This document shows, piece after piece, positions 47,191 through 55,505 of a stretch of 64,000 bases of DNA. The stretch covers positions 124,001 through 188,000 of the forward strand of contig NZ_JAHRED010000002.1 in the NCBI RefSeq assembly GCF_019084045.1. Reading direction: 5' to 3'. Under the pieces are notes generated by a model. It worked only from the letters and a program-made list of their open reading frames with translations, did no database searches and had not been told where the DNA came from. The first letter of the stretch is position 1, and every line of letters begins with the position of its first letter. Made by a program: the position numbers and the translations under genes. This DNA comes from Paeniglutamicibacter quisquiliarum. Its GTDB lineage: Bacteria > Actinomycetota > Actinomycetes > Actinomycetales > Micrococcaceae.

Positions 47191-47820
47191 CTAGTGCCCG
47201 CGCTTGATCCATTCATCCAGGTTCGGGGCCTCGGCCCCGATGGTGGTGGCATCCCCGTGTCCGGTGTTCACCACGGTGGCACCGGGCAGGGTGAGCAGGC
47301 GTTCGCGGATCGAGTCGATGATCGTCTCGAAGCTCGAGTAGCTGCGCCCGGTCGCGCCCGGTCCGCCGTTGAACAGCGTGTCGCCGGAGAACAGGGTTCC
47401 CAGGGACTCGGCGTAGAAGCAGGTCGATCCGGGGGAGTGCCCGGGGGTGTGCAGGGCCACCAGGGTGGTCCCGGCAACCTCGAAGGTGTCCCCGTCCTTG
47501 ATTTCCGCGTCAGCGGCGGTGCCCGGGAAGATGGCTTCCCAGAGCATCGCGTCGGCCGGGTTCAGGTGGATCGGCGCCTGCACCAGGTCGGCGAACGCGC
47601 GGGCGTAGCGGATGTGGTCGTCGTGCCCGTGGGTCAGCAGCACGGCCTTGACCGCGCGGTTGCCGACGGCTTCCTTGATCTTGGACGGCTCGTGGGCCGG
47701 GTCGATCACGAAGACCTCGTCCTCGTTCCCGATGATCCACACGTTGTTTTCCACGTCCCAGGTGCCCCCGTCCAGGGAGAAGGTGCCGGAGGTGACGAGG
47801 TTTTCGATCTGTGCCGGCAT
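47191..47820 (-). CDS. MBL-fold hydrolase paired with mycothiol-dependent formaldehyde dehydrogenase
   Basis: The 209-residue metallo-beta-lactamase fold protein has THGHDDHIRYA (HxHxDH) near residue 63, the second metal ligands in HTPGHSPGSTCF, GDTLFNGGPG, and a late NTGHG. It is the usual partner of MscR in Actinobacteria and probably hydrolyses S-formylmycothiol or a similar thioester. Its ATG overlaps the stop of the upstream dehydrogenase gene. Confidence 0.9.
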   Translation of the reverse strand: MPAQIENLVTSGTFSLDGGTWDVENNVWIIGNEDEVFVIDPAHEPSKIKEAVGNRAVKAVLLTHGHDDHIRYARAFADLVQAPIHLNPADAMLWEAIFPGTAADAEIKDGDTFEVAGTTLVALHTPGHSPGSTCFYAESLGTLFSGDTLFNGGPGATGRSYSSFETIIDSIRERLLTLPGATVVNTGHGDATTIGAEAPNLDEWIKRGH

Positions 47821-48905
47821 TAGAGTTCCACCACCGAGCGCAGGACCTTGCCCTCGCCCATCTTGGTGAAGGCCGCCTCCACGTCGCCGAGCCCGATGCG
47901 CTCGGAGACGAACGCGTCAAGGTCCAGTCGGCCGAGCTTGTACTGCTCGACCAGCATCGGGAAGTCGCGGGACGGCAGGCAGTCGCCGTACCAGGAGGAC
48001 TTCAGCGACCCGCCGTGGCCGAAGACATCCAGCAGCGGCAGCTCCAGCTTCATCTCCGGGGTCGGGACGCCCACGAGCACCACGCGGCCGGCCAGGTCGC
48101 GGGCGTAGAACGCCTGCTTGTAGGTTTCCGGGCGGCCCACGGCCTCGATGACGACGTCGGCGCCGAAGCCGCCGGTGACGGCCTTGATGCCCTCGACGGC
48201 GTCACTGGTCTTGGAGTTCACGGTGTGCGTGGCACCCATCTTGGTGGCCATGGCCAGCTTGTCGTCGTCGATGTCCACCGCGACGATGGTGGTGGCCCCG
48301 GCCAGCTTCGCCCCGGCGATCGCGGCGATGCCGACCCCGCCGCAACCGATCACCGCGACGGACTCGCCGCGCTTGACCTCGCCGGTGTTCATGGCCGCGC
48401 CGATGCCGGCCATGACCCCGCAGCCCAGCAGGCCCACGGCGGCCGGGTCGACGTCCTCATCGACCTTGGTGCACTGCCCGGCGGCGACCAGGGTCTTCTC
48501 GGCGAACGCGCCAATGCCCAGGGCCGGCGAAAGCTCGGTGCCGTCCTCCAGGGTCATCTTCTGTGAGGCGTTGGCGGTGTTGAAGCAGTACTGCGGGGTG
48601 CCCTTGGCGCAGGCGCGGCACTGGCCGCAGACCGCGCGCCAGTTCAGGATGACCCGGTCGCCGACCGCGACGTTGCTGACACCCTCGCCGATCTTGGAGA
48701 CCACGCCGGTGGCCTCGTGGCCCAACAGGTACGGGTAGTCGTTTCCGATGCCGCCGAGCTTGTAGTGCAAGTCGGTGTGGCAGACGCCGCAGGTGAGGAT
48801 GTCAACCACTGCCTCGCCCGCGGCGGGGTCGGGAACAATGATGGTCACCGTCTCGACGGGGGCATCCTTGGCGCGGACGATTACGGCCTGGACTTTTTGT
48901 GACAT
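47820..48905 (-). CDS. mscR: S-(hydroxymethyl)mycothiol dehydrogenase (NAD/mycothiol-dependent formaldehyde dehydrogenase)
   Basis: The 361-residue zinc-dependent dehydrogenase detoxifies formaldehyde through its mycothiol adduct and also acts as a nitrosomycothiol reductase. It shows [28 protein letters not shown], the structural zinc cysteines in [15 protein letters not shown], and [18 protein letters not shown]. The pairing with the MBL hydrolase and the nearby mycoredoxin supports the mycothiol assignment. Confidence 0.94.
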   Translation of the reverse strand: MSQKVQAVIVRAKDAPVETVTIIVPDPAAGEAVVDILTCGVCHTDLHYKLGGIGNDYPYLLGHEATGVVSKIGEGVSNVAVGDRVILNWRAVCGQCRACAKGTPQYCFNTANASQKMTLEDGTELSPALGIGAFAEKTLVAAGQCTKVDEDVDPAAVGLLGCGVMAGIGAAMNTGEVKRGESVAVIGCGGVGIAAIAGAKLAGATTIVAVDIDDDKLAMATKMGATHTVNSKTSDAVEGIKAVTGGFGADVVIEAVGRPETYKQAFYARDLAGRVVLVGVPTPEMKLELPLLDVFGHGGSLKSSWYGDCLPSRDFPMLVEQYKLGRLDLDAFVSERIGLGDVEAAFTKMGEGKVLRSVVEL

Positions 48906-49018
48906 GTCACTCCAATTCTTGCGGGGCGGTCGCGCACGCGCGCGACAAAAACTTTAACGTGGAAGGGGTGCCGCCTGCCTTTCGGCAAGTGGCACCCCTC
49001 CATCCAAGCACAGCCTGA

Positions 49019-49291
49019 CTAGACGCGCTCGAGGACTTCCTCAATCCGCGGGTTTGTTGCGGCGGTTCCGTCCGGGAAGATCAAGGTCGGGACGGTCTGG
49101 TTCCCGCCGTTGAAGGCCTCCACCAGCTCGGCGGTTCCCTCGACTTCCTCGATGTTTACCTCGGTGTAGCCGATCCCCCTGGCATCCATGAGGCGCTTGA
49201 GGTTGCGGCAGTAGCCGCACCACGAGGTGGTGAACATCGTGACAGCGCCGGCATCGGGAATGTACGGGGCAAGTTTTTCATTTTCACTCAT
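49019..49291 (-). CDS. mrx1: Mycoredoxin (glutaredoxin-like)
   Basis: The 90-residue thioredoxin-fold protein has the active site CGYC at residues 25-28 (FTTSWCGYCRNLKRLMDARG). TVPTLIFPDG (cis-Pro) and TNPRIEEVL follow. Mycoredoxins remove mycothiol from proteins. I chose ATG 49291 over the in-frame ATG at 49306. It is divergent from the YedK-like gene with 35 bases between. Confidence 0.9.
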   Translation of the reverse strand: MSENEKLAPYIPDAGAVTMFTTSWCGYCRNLKRLMDARGIGYTEVNIEEVEGTAELVEAFNGGNQTVPTLIFPDGTAATNPRIEEVLERV

Positions 49292-49326
49292 ACCCCATGT
49301 AACCACGGACGTGAGAGTCTTATTTC

Positions 49327-50082
49327 ATGTGCGGACGATATGTGATGGCCAAGGCAATCGGCGACCTGGTGGCGGAGGCGGAGGCCGAGGCCGACGCGAA
49401 CCTGGAACTGCGGCAATCCTGGAATGTGGCCCCGACGACCGACGTGCCGATCGTTCTCGAGCGGCTCGTCGAGGGCGCGGTGCGCCGGCAGGTTCACGTG
49501 GCCAAGTGGGGGCTTGTTCCCTCCTGGGCGAAAGACGCCGCCGTTGGCGTGCGGGCCTTCAACGCCCGCAGCGAGACGGTCATTGAGAAGCCCACGTTCC
49601 GCTCCGCCGTCAAGGCCCGGCGCTGCGCCGTGCCGGCGGAGGGCTACTACGAATGGCTCGCCGGGGACACGCCCAAGGCCAAGAAACGCCCGTTCTACGT
49701 GCATCCTGCCGACGACTCGCTGATCTTCTTTGCCGGGCTCTACGAATGGTGGAAGGACCCGGCCAAGGAGGACGGGGACCCTGAAAAGTGGCTGCTCTCG
49801 ACCACAATCCTCACCGGCCCGTCCCCGGAGCCCGATGCGGACGTGCCGGTCCTGCGGGAACTGCACGGGCTGCACGACAGGTTGCCGCTCCCATTGGCCA
49901 AGGATTCGCTGGCCGAATGGCTGGACCCGGAAAACAAGGATGCCGACGAGCTGGTGGAGATGGTTCGCGCGGGGGCCGATGAGGTGGCATCGGGCTGGGA
50001 GCTGCGCGAGGTCGATGCTGCGGTGGGCAACGTGCGCAACGACGGACCAGAGCTCGTCGAGGCGCATTCGGGCCTGTTCTAG
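49327..50082 (+). CDS. SOS response-associated peptidase (YedK/HMCES family)
   Basis: The 251-residue protein starts MCGRY; Cys2 forms a thiazolidine crosslink with abasic sites in single-stranded DNA after Met removal. Conserved FNARSETV, RCAVPAEGYYEW and the later LHDRLPLPL (catalytic histidine) are present. It protects abasic sites at stalled forks. Its stop overlaps the end of the convergent XseA-like gene by a few bases. Confidence 0.95.
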   Translation: MCGRYVMAKAIGDLVAEAEAEADANLELRQSWNVAPTTDVPIVLERLVEGAVRRQVHVAKWGLVPSWAKDAAVGVRAFNARSETVIEKPTFRSAVKARRCAVPAEGYYEWLAGDTPKAKKRPFYVHPADDSLIFFAGLYEWWKDPAKEDGDPEKWLLSTTILTGPSPEPDADVPVLRELHGLHDRLPLPLAKDSLAEWLDPENKDADELVEMVRAGADEVASGWELREVDAAVGNVRNDGPELVEAHSGLF

Positions 50083-51521
50083 GCAATGGGGTCCTTGAGT
50101 CCCGGCGGCAGGTGCCTCTGAAGGCGCCGCAGCCGGCGGATGGTCCTAACTTTCTTGATCTCGGCCATCCATTCCGATTCCGTGGGTGGCCTGCGCAGGG
50201 GGTCGCGGGCGGGCCACTTGATCTTCTCGCGTGAAACCTCGAGCCTCCACGTAATGATCCAGGCCGCGATGATTGCCGTACACCGCGTTGCCAGAACCGC
50301 TGGACGCGTCGGTTCCACTCCGAAAAATTCGAGCCACGCGCTGGCGCCGAAAAATACGGAAACCGCCAAACCGACCACGAGACCAGAGGCCAGTCGGGAA
50401 TATCCCCGGACCCGTCGCCGGGCCATGTCCAATAGCGCATGAATGTGCTGGCTTTCTTGCTCCGTTGATCTGCGGTGTAATGCGCCCATGGATCTCTCAG
50501 CTTCGGCAAGCTCGGTTTGGAGGTCCGCGATCATCCGCGAGTCCTCGTGTTGTCTTTTCTGTGCTCGCGCGGCTGCTTGTTCGTCACGGGCCTTATGTGC
50601 CTTGGACTTCTGGGCCTTGAAGGTCGTGGTGATTGCTGCTGCAACGGCACTGGGCGTGATGAACGAAGCTACAGCGGCCCTATCTGCCAGTGAAACGTCT
50701 TCGGCATGGCCGACCGCTGTTACCACCGGCACCTCTGCAGTCATGATGAGGTCGGCAAGTTCCCTGCTTTCGAAAGCCTGCATCCCCAACCAGTGACCGC
50801 CGCCGCGGACAAGCACCACCAGCCCATGGCCTTCCTCCTTTGCGGCCCGGACGAGTTGGCTGAAATGCGCCAATGCGCCTTCGCGATGCCAGTTGATGCT
50901 TTGGTAATCGACGTTGCGAGGGCGGTTGTATTTGCCTTTCAATTCAAACCGCAAGTCGTTCCTCCCTTGGGAACGCTCTGGCCCGATGACCGTCACGCCT
51001 TCAAGCTTGTCGGCGGGAACGGGAAGCCCTCGGTCAGAGTTCCAATGGACCTCGTTTCGCGGAAGTCCGGCACGAGGATTGCTCGGATAGCTTCTGGCAA
51101 AATCAGCTAATCTCTGTAACTCTTCACGGTGCAATTTGCCAGTCCGACGAAACTCGGGACGGATGAGCGAAACATGAAGTTTCAGCGAATTGCGCCATAT
51201 GTCGGTTTCGCCCTGCACTTTTAGACTCATGCCGTTGTTTAACGCCGCGGCTAGTGATGAACCTCGAGAACGAAGGTAACCATCAATATTGATCGCGTCA
51301 GAGTGCCGAATCTGGCAGGGGATGATGAATATCTCTTCGCTCTGGCCACGGCTCGATTCCTTGGTAACCAAGTCGAAACTCCACACGGAATTAGAGCTCT
51401 TCCAGGCGTTCTTACACTCTCCGGTCACCCAGTACCGCTGCTTGGAACAAGCAGCCTCAATCTTCCGGCTGAGGGCTCCTGCGGAGATAGTTTCTATCGG
51501 GAATCCTGTTGAACGCGTCAT
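50079..51521 (-). CDS. Exonuclease VII large subunit-like protein with transmembrane C-terminus
   Basis: This 480-residue protein begins with an OB-like segment (about 12-120, with YWVTGECKNAW and VWSFDLVT). A domain resembling the ExoVII catalytic core follows: VVLVRGGGHWLGMQAFESRE (about 235-254), VPVVTAVGHAEDVSLADRAA (264-283) and ITPSAVAAAI (288-297). These match the RGGG, GHExDxxxxD and TPSxAA landmarks of XseA. A charged coiled-coil stretch spans 301-370 and two hydrophobic helices lie at about 380-398 and 408-426. It is about the size of XseA but lacks the full coiled-coil needed for XseB binding, and no xseB is nearby. GC is lower than the neighbours'. A membrane-bound nuclease, perhaps in defence, is inference. 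Confidence 0.72.
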   Translation of the reverse strand: MTRSTGFPIETISAGALSRKIEAACSKQRYWVTGECKNAWKSSNSVWSFDLVTKESSRGQSEEIFIIPCQIRHSDAINIDGYLRSRGSSLAAALNNGMSLKVQGETDIWRNSLKLHVSLIRPEFRRTGKLHREELQRLADFARSYPSNPRAGLPRNEVHWNSDRGLPVPADKLEGVTVIGPERSQGRNDLRFELKGKYNRPRNVDYQSINWHREGALAHFSQLVRAAKEEGHGLVVLVRGGGHWLGMQAFESRELADLIMTAEVPVVTAVGHAEDVSLADRAAVASFITPSAVAAAITTTFKAQKSKAHKARDEQAAARAQKRQHEDSRMIADLQTELAEAERSMGALHRRSTEQESQHIHALLDMARRRVRGYSRLASGLVVGLAVSVFFGASAWLEFFGVEPTRPAVLATRCTAIIAAWIITWRLEVSREKIKWPARDPLRRPPTESEWMAEIKKVRTIRRLRRLQRHLPPGLKDPIA

Positions 51522-51743
51522 TGCCGGATCCTTTCACCGGGTTGCAGACATTGTTGGTTGTGAGTGTCCGATTGAGGCTAGCGCCCCGACATGTCAATTG
51601 GGCATTCCTGAACCAGTGGATCATGACTTGTCTGCAGTCCTCATGTCCTGACGATATTGCAGACGGGACAGGTCTCGCGGGCCCACGCCGACGCAGTACA
51701 GGTGCTGGACCGTCGCGGATTCGCTGACCTCTCGGCCAACCGG
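51522..51743. other. Intergenic region between the XseA-like gene and the first secreted-protein gene
   Basis: This is the divergent promoter region for both genes. I see no gene; frames over it are shadows. Base composition is nearer to the XseA-like gene than to the core genome. Confidence 0.5.
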
Positions 51744-51764
51744 CTACGTACGAATGCGTATGGC
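51744..51764 (+). promoter_or_regulatory. Conserved upstream motif, copy 1
   Basis: This 21-base element is shared at 19 positions with 53973-53993. Both contain TACG-N8-CGTA followed by TGGC and lie 97-98 bases before the start of a secreted 162-residue protein. It is probably a binding site or promoter element. Confidence 0.5.
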
Positions 51765-51841
51765 ACATGCCGGGTCCCGGGAGAAGACTTGGGCGTATCG
51801 GTGCGAAGGGTACGTACCGCCAACGGAAGAGGAATCGGCAA

Positions 51842-52330
51842 ATGGGTATCAAGACTTGGGGGGTCCGGGCCGCAGCCGCCGCCGGGGCGGTTGCGTTGCT
51901 TTCGGTCGTGGCGGCCCCGGCGGCACTGGCGCACGATTGCTTCAAGAAGCAGTGGAGTGATGCTGCCTACGCACAGCAACTGAAGCAGGACCGGTGGATC
52001 CCGCTGGATGTCATTGCGGACCGGTTCGTCATTGCGGAGATCGCCCCGGACTGCGAGGGCAAGATCGATTTCGTCCCCTACCTGGAGCCGTGGATGGAGG
52101 CCGAGGGCATCTCGCATGTGCCCCTGATTTACCTGAACACCAACATCTCCGAAAGCTCGGCTGCCGCATGGGCCAACGAAAACGGTAACTCGATTCCGGC
52201 CCTGCTGGGTTCGGGCAAGGAGAGCCAAGCCATCGGCTACCTGGAGAACCACTTCGACGTCTTGGACCAGCTGGTCTTCGAAGCGCTGACGGACGCGGTG
52301 TCCAACGGGGTGTGCGAGCTCCAGACATAG
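51842..52330 (+). CDS. Secreted 162-residue protein, paralogue 1
   Basis: An N-terminal signal peptide (basic KTWGVR, hydrophobic run to residue 30, cleavage ALA-HD) is followed by a mature domain of about 132 residues. That domain has three cysteines (HDCFKKQW, APDCEGK, NGVCEL) and the conserved YLEPWMEAEGISHVPLIY block. The protein at 54070-54558 is aligned without gaps, with roughly five of six residues identical by eye. I do not recognise the family. Paired with a convergent LuxR-type regulator gene. The start is chosen by homology to paralogue 2 and the signal peptide; the ribosome binding site is weak (GGAAGAGG). Confidence 0.82.
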   Translation: MGIKTWGVRAAAAAGAVALLSVVAAPAALAHDCFKKQWSDAAYAQQLKQDRWIPLDVIADRFVIAEIAPDCEGKIDFVPYLEPWMEAEGISHVPLIYLNTNISESSAAAWANENGNSIPALLGSGKESQAIGYLENHFDVLDQLVFEALTDAVSNGVCELQT

Positions 52331-52430
52331 CCGCGCACGTGATCGGCGCCGAAAGGTTGCCAGGGGGCGACCCGCTCCCGGTTGGCGCTACGGCGTTTCG
52401 TGCCTTTGGCTGCTCCAACCCGGTGGCACG

Positions 52431-53501
52431 TCAGTGGCCGCCGGCCATGGCCACCAGTGCGCCTCGGCTTTGCACCCCGCACTTGCCGAAAAGCGACTTG
52501 AACTGGTCCTGAACGGTGTACCTGCCGATGCCCAGCGCGCGTGCGAGCGCCGCGGTGTCCAGCCCGGTTGCCGCCAGCTCGAGCAGCCGGTATTCGCGCG
52601 GGCTCAGAGCGAAGCAGCGCGCAAAGACCGCCATGCGCTCGGCGGGCAACGCATCCTGGATGGTCACGGCGATGGGCGCCGTCCCGCCGTCGGCCGGTGA
52701 GTTCATGCGCGTTGCCGACAAGCGCGCCCACACACCTTCCCCCACATGGACCAACGCGCTGGCAGGGTGGGCGTCGACGCCGTGCTCAACGGCCAGCAAC
52801 TGCGCGGCCACGTTGAGCACCTCCGCCGGGATGCCATGGTGGGGGCGGGGTCCGGGCTGCAACAGGTCCAGCCAGGCGACGGGCGAAGCCGTTTGGCTGA
52901 TGATTCCCAGGTCGTCGCCCAGCACCAGCACCGCCTGGGCATGGGTTTGCGTCCCCGAATCGTTTCCGACCTGGAATTGCCGCGCCGACCAGTTCCGCAG
53001 ACCGGTGGTGACCGCCGGGGCCAGCGCCGAGAGCTCGTCCGCTTCCTCGCCGGTGAAGGTGCCGGCACCGGCGCCCCGCCACAAATCAAGCCAGCCCCAG
53101 ACACCCCACCTGTCCGCGAAAACAATCGAGAGGATGTCGGTGATTCCGTACCGGCAGAGGACCCTCGCCCAGGATTCGCTGCGTGACAGCTCTCCGGCGG
53201 TGGCTGCGGCCAGCGAGACGGCGCGGGGCGGACTCGTCGGCAGCGATGTCCACCGGTTCAGCGCCGTGGCGTACTTGAGGCTAATCAGCAGGGGCAGTTC
53301 CTCGGTGCACGGGATGCGGGCCATCGGGGAGATGCCGACGGTGGTGAGCGGATCGGCCAGCGGCTACACCCAGGCCTCGTGCCCGACGAAACCGGCGATT
53401 TCCCGAAGCACCGCACGCCGGTATTCGTGGCTCTCGAGCCGCGCGCCATCCAGGGCGGCAATGCGCTGAACGCAGCGGCCTTGGGCCCACCTGCTTCCCA
53501 T
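52431..53501 (-). pseudogene. LuxR-type regulator interrupted by an in-frame amber codon
   Basis: Read from ATG 53501, the frame gives a 356-codon regulator with one TAG at 53364-53366 (codon 46), in HEAWV-stop-PLADPLTT where Trp is likely. After it, MARIPCTEEL starts an open frame (53324-52431) of 297 codons. That part has a GAF-like sensor segment and a C-terminal LuxR helix-turn-helix (LSPREYRLLELAATGLDTAA and GIGRYTVQDQFKSLFGKCGV). A -10 element CATACT lies 6 bases before ATG 53501, supporting the long form. It may be a fresh pseudogene, restart at 53324, or be a sequencing error. It is convergent with paralogue 1. Confidence 0.75.
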
Positions 53502-53554
53502 GTGACAAGTATGCGCGCACGCCTTGCACGCAGGGGGGTGCGGAGAGACCGGGT

Positions 53555-53572
53555 ATCCCAGAAAACTGGGAT
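53555..53572. promoter_or_regulatory. Inverted repeat upstream of the small barrel protein
   Basis: ATCCCAG, AAAA, CTGGGAT is a perfect repeat. It is 23 bases upstream of a -10-like TACGCT (53596-53601), so it is placed as an activator or repressor site. It also lies in the divergent region upstream of the LuxR-type gene. Confidence 0.5.
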
Positions 53573-53645
53573 GGCGACATGCCTGGCGTCGCGCCTACGC
53601 TCAAGGCATCGGCCACGGAAACGGCCCCGAGGAAAGGAAAGCGTG

Positions 53646-53942
53646 ATGTACACGCTCCAGATTGAACATGGCGTCAAGGACTTCGAGATGTGGAAGGGCG
53701 CATACGGCGCCGACCCGCTGGGACGCACCGGCTCCGGAGTCCTGGCCGAGCGCATCTACCGCCCCGTGGGCGACGAGCACTATGTGGTGCTGGACTTGGA
53801 TTTTGCCACCCGCGGGGAAGCTGCGGAATTCCTGGAGCGGCTGCGGTCCAAGGTGTGGTCCATGCCCTCGGCATCCCCCGCGCTGGCCTCCGGTCCCAAG
53901 GCCCGCATCGTGGAGCAAGTGGACGTCGCAGGTCGCGCGTAG
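53646..53942 (+). CDS. Small dimeric alpha/beta-barrel-like protein
   Basis: The 98-residue protein reads as a beta-alpha-beta-beta-alpha-beta ferredoxin-like unit: MYTLQIEHGVKDFEMWKGAYG, then EHYVVLDLDFATRGEAAEFLERL. That fits the dimeric alpha/beta-barrel group (antibiotic monooxygenase-like), which covers heme- and quinone-related enzymes and small binding proteins. No catalytic residues stand out. GAGGAAAGGAAAGC precedes ATG 53646. It lies between the LuxR-type gene and paralogue 2. Confidence 0.7.
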   Translation: MYTLQIEHGVKDFEMWKGAYGADPLGRTGSGVLAERIYRPVGDEHYVVLDLDFATRGEAAEFLERLRSKVWSMPSASPALASGPKARIVEQVDVAGRA

Positions 53943-53972
53943 GGTCGGGGCGGGACATCGGCCGCCCCTGCG

Positions 53973-53993
53973 CTACGTACCAGTGCGTATGGC
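53973..53993 (+). promoter_or_regulatory. Conserved upstream motif, copy 2
   Basis: The second copy of the 21-base element, 97 bases before the start of paralogue 2, with the same TACG-N8-CGTA core. Confidence 0.5.
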
Positions 53994-54069
53994 GCAGGGC
54001 GGGCTTGGGCGGAAGACTGGTGCCTGTCGGCGCGAAGGGAACGCGCCACCAAACTTGGAGGAGTCTGTA

Positions 54070-54558
54070 ATGGGTATCAGAACTTGGGGAGTGAGGGCCG
54101 CTGCGGCCACCGGGGCCGTCGCGTTGCTGTCGGTGGTGGCGGCCCCCGCGGCGCTGGCACACGAATGCTTCAAGAAGCAGTGGAGCGATGCCGCCTATGC
54201 GCAGCAGCTGCAACAGGACCGGTGGATCCCGCTGGATGTCCTGGCGAACCAGTTCATCATCGCGGAGATCGCCCCGGACTGCGCGGGCAAGGTCGACCTC
54301 GTCCCGTATCTTGAGCCATGGATGGAGGCGGAGGGCATCTCGCACGTGCCGCTGATCTACAACAACTTCAACATCTCCGAAAGCTCATTTGCCGCCTGGG
54401 CCAATGAGAGCGGGAACTCGGGACCGGGCTTGCTGGGTTCGGGCAAGGAAAGCCGTGCCATCGGCTACATCGGCAACCACATCGGCTTCCTGGATCAGAT
54501 GCTGACCGAGGCGTTAATGGACGCGGTGTCCAACGGGGTGTGTGAGTTCCCGGAGTAG
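54070..54558 (+). CDS. Secreted 162-residue protein, paralogue 2
   Basis: It has the same layout as paralogue 1: a signal peptide ending ALA-HE at residue 30-31, three cysteines at equivalent positions, and YLEPWMEAEGISHVPLIY. Differences concentrate in residues 58-77, 98-119 and 133-145. GGAGGAG lies nine bases before the ATG. Its last 64 bases overlap the end of the convergent LuxR-type gene. The function is unknown. Confidence 0.85.
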   Translation: MGIRTWGVRAAAATGAVALLSVVAAPAALAHECFKKQWSDAAYAQQLQQDRWIPLDVLANQFIIAEIAPDCAGKVDLVPYLEPWMEAEGISHVPLIYNNFNISESSFAAWANESGNSGPGLLGSGKESRAIGYIGNHIGFLDQMLTEALMDAVSNGVCEFPE

Positions 54559-55346
54559 TCTCCGGGACGTACATCGGCACCGGCGGGCTGCTGGGGGAGC
54601 AACCCGCATTGTTGGGCGCGGAGGACCGCTGAAAGGCGGTCCACCGCGCCCAATTTGCGGTACAGGTTCTCCTGGTGCTTGTGCACGGTCCGGGGCGAGA
54701 CGCAGAGCCGGGCCGCGATGCCGTTGACCGTGCAACCCTGGGCGACCAGGACCAGAACCAGCTGTTCGCGGGCCGTCAGTGGACGCCCCGGTGCCGCGGC
54801 GGGGACGGAAGGCAAGGACTCCAGCAGGCGGATGTGTGTATCCAGGCCGCGGACGATGGGCTGCAGGCACCGGGCGGTTTCCCTGTCGCGCTCGAGGTAC
54901 GCGCCGTCGCTGACGAAACCGTAGGTGGCCGACTCCGGACCGGAGATATCGAGGGGCAGCGAGAGCTGGTGCGGGCTGAGGCCGAGCTGCTCGATCATGG
55001 AAGCGGCGAACTCGGAAACCGGCCAGCCGCGCTCGCCGACCTCCAACAGGGTCACCGGGGTGGGGTCGGCGGTGGTGTTGTGGTAGGCAAACATCGGGTG
55101 GTCGGTCCCGGCGCGCTCCACGGCCAGTGGCCAGGCGGGAGTGTCCAGGGCGGCATACCGCCCGAAGATCGCCACCGCCCCGATTCCACCTTTTAGGGCC
55201 AAAGGGGCACGCGCCGCCGCGAAGGCATGGAACGATTTCAACAAGGCATCGTGCAATTGTTTCCGGGCAACCCGGGGGTCGGTTTCCTGCAAGATCCCGG
55301 CTGCCGTCTCGAGCCACCGCTCCCGCAGGCGGTCGGTGCTGTCCAT
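54495..55346 (-). CDS. LuxR-family transcriptional regulator
   Basis: The 283-residue protein has an N-terminal sensor-like region (about 20-170, possibly GAF/PAS-type) and a C-terminal LuxR helix-turn-helix (LTAREQLVLVLVAQGCTVNG and IAARLCVSPRTVHKHQENLY). The last 30 residues extend past the usual domain end and overlap the secreted paralogue gene on the other strand. I chose ATG 55346 with GGAAGGAAAG upstream. It is not a close paralogue of the interrupted LuxR-type gene. It likely controls paralogue 2. Confidence 0.85.
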   Translation of the reverse strand: MDSTDRLRERWLETAAGILQETDPRVARKQLHDALLKSFHAFAAARAPLALKGGIGAVAIFGRYAALDTPAWPLAVERAGTDHPMFAYHNTTADPTPVTLLEVGERGWPVSEFAASMIEQLGLSPHQLSLPLDISGPESATYGFVSDGAYLERDRETARCLQPIVRGLDTHIRLLESLPSVPAAAPGRPLTAREQLVLVLVAQGCTVNGIAARLCVSPRTVHKHQENLYRKLGAVDRLSAVLRAQQCGLLPQQPAGADVRPGDYSGNSHTPLDTASINASVSI

Positions 55347-55505
55347 GCAGGCTTTCCTTCCCCAAGTTCGCTGCGACGGAAGTACGCGTTGGGGATAGGT
55401 TACGCCGCGGGGCGCCCGCGCGGGAAGGGTACGCGCGCACCTGGCGCGAAAGGGCGGGAGGTCCTTGTGCCCGCGGTGCCCCGAGGAAGCTGTCCGGTGC
55501 CAGAA

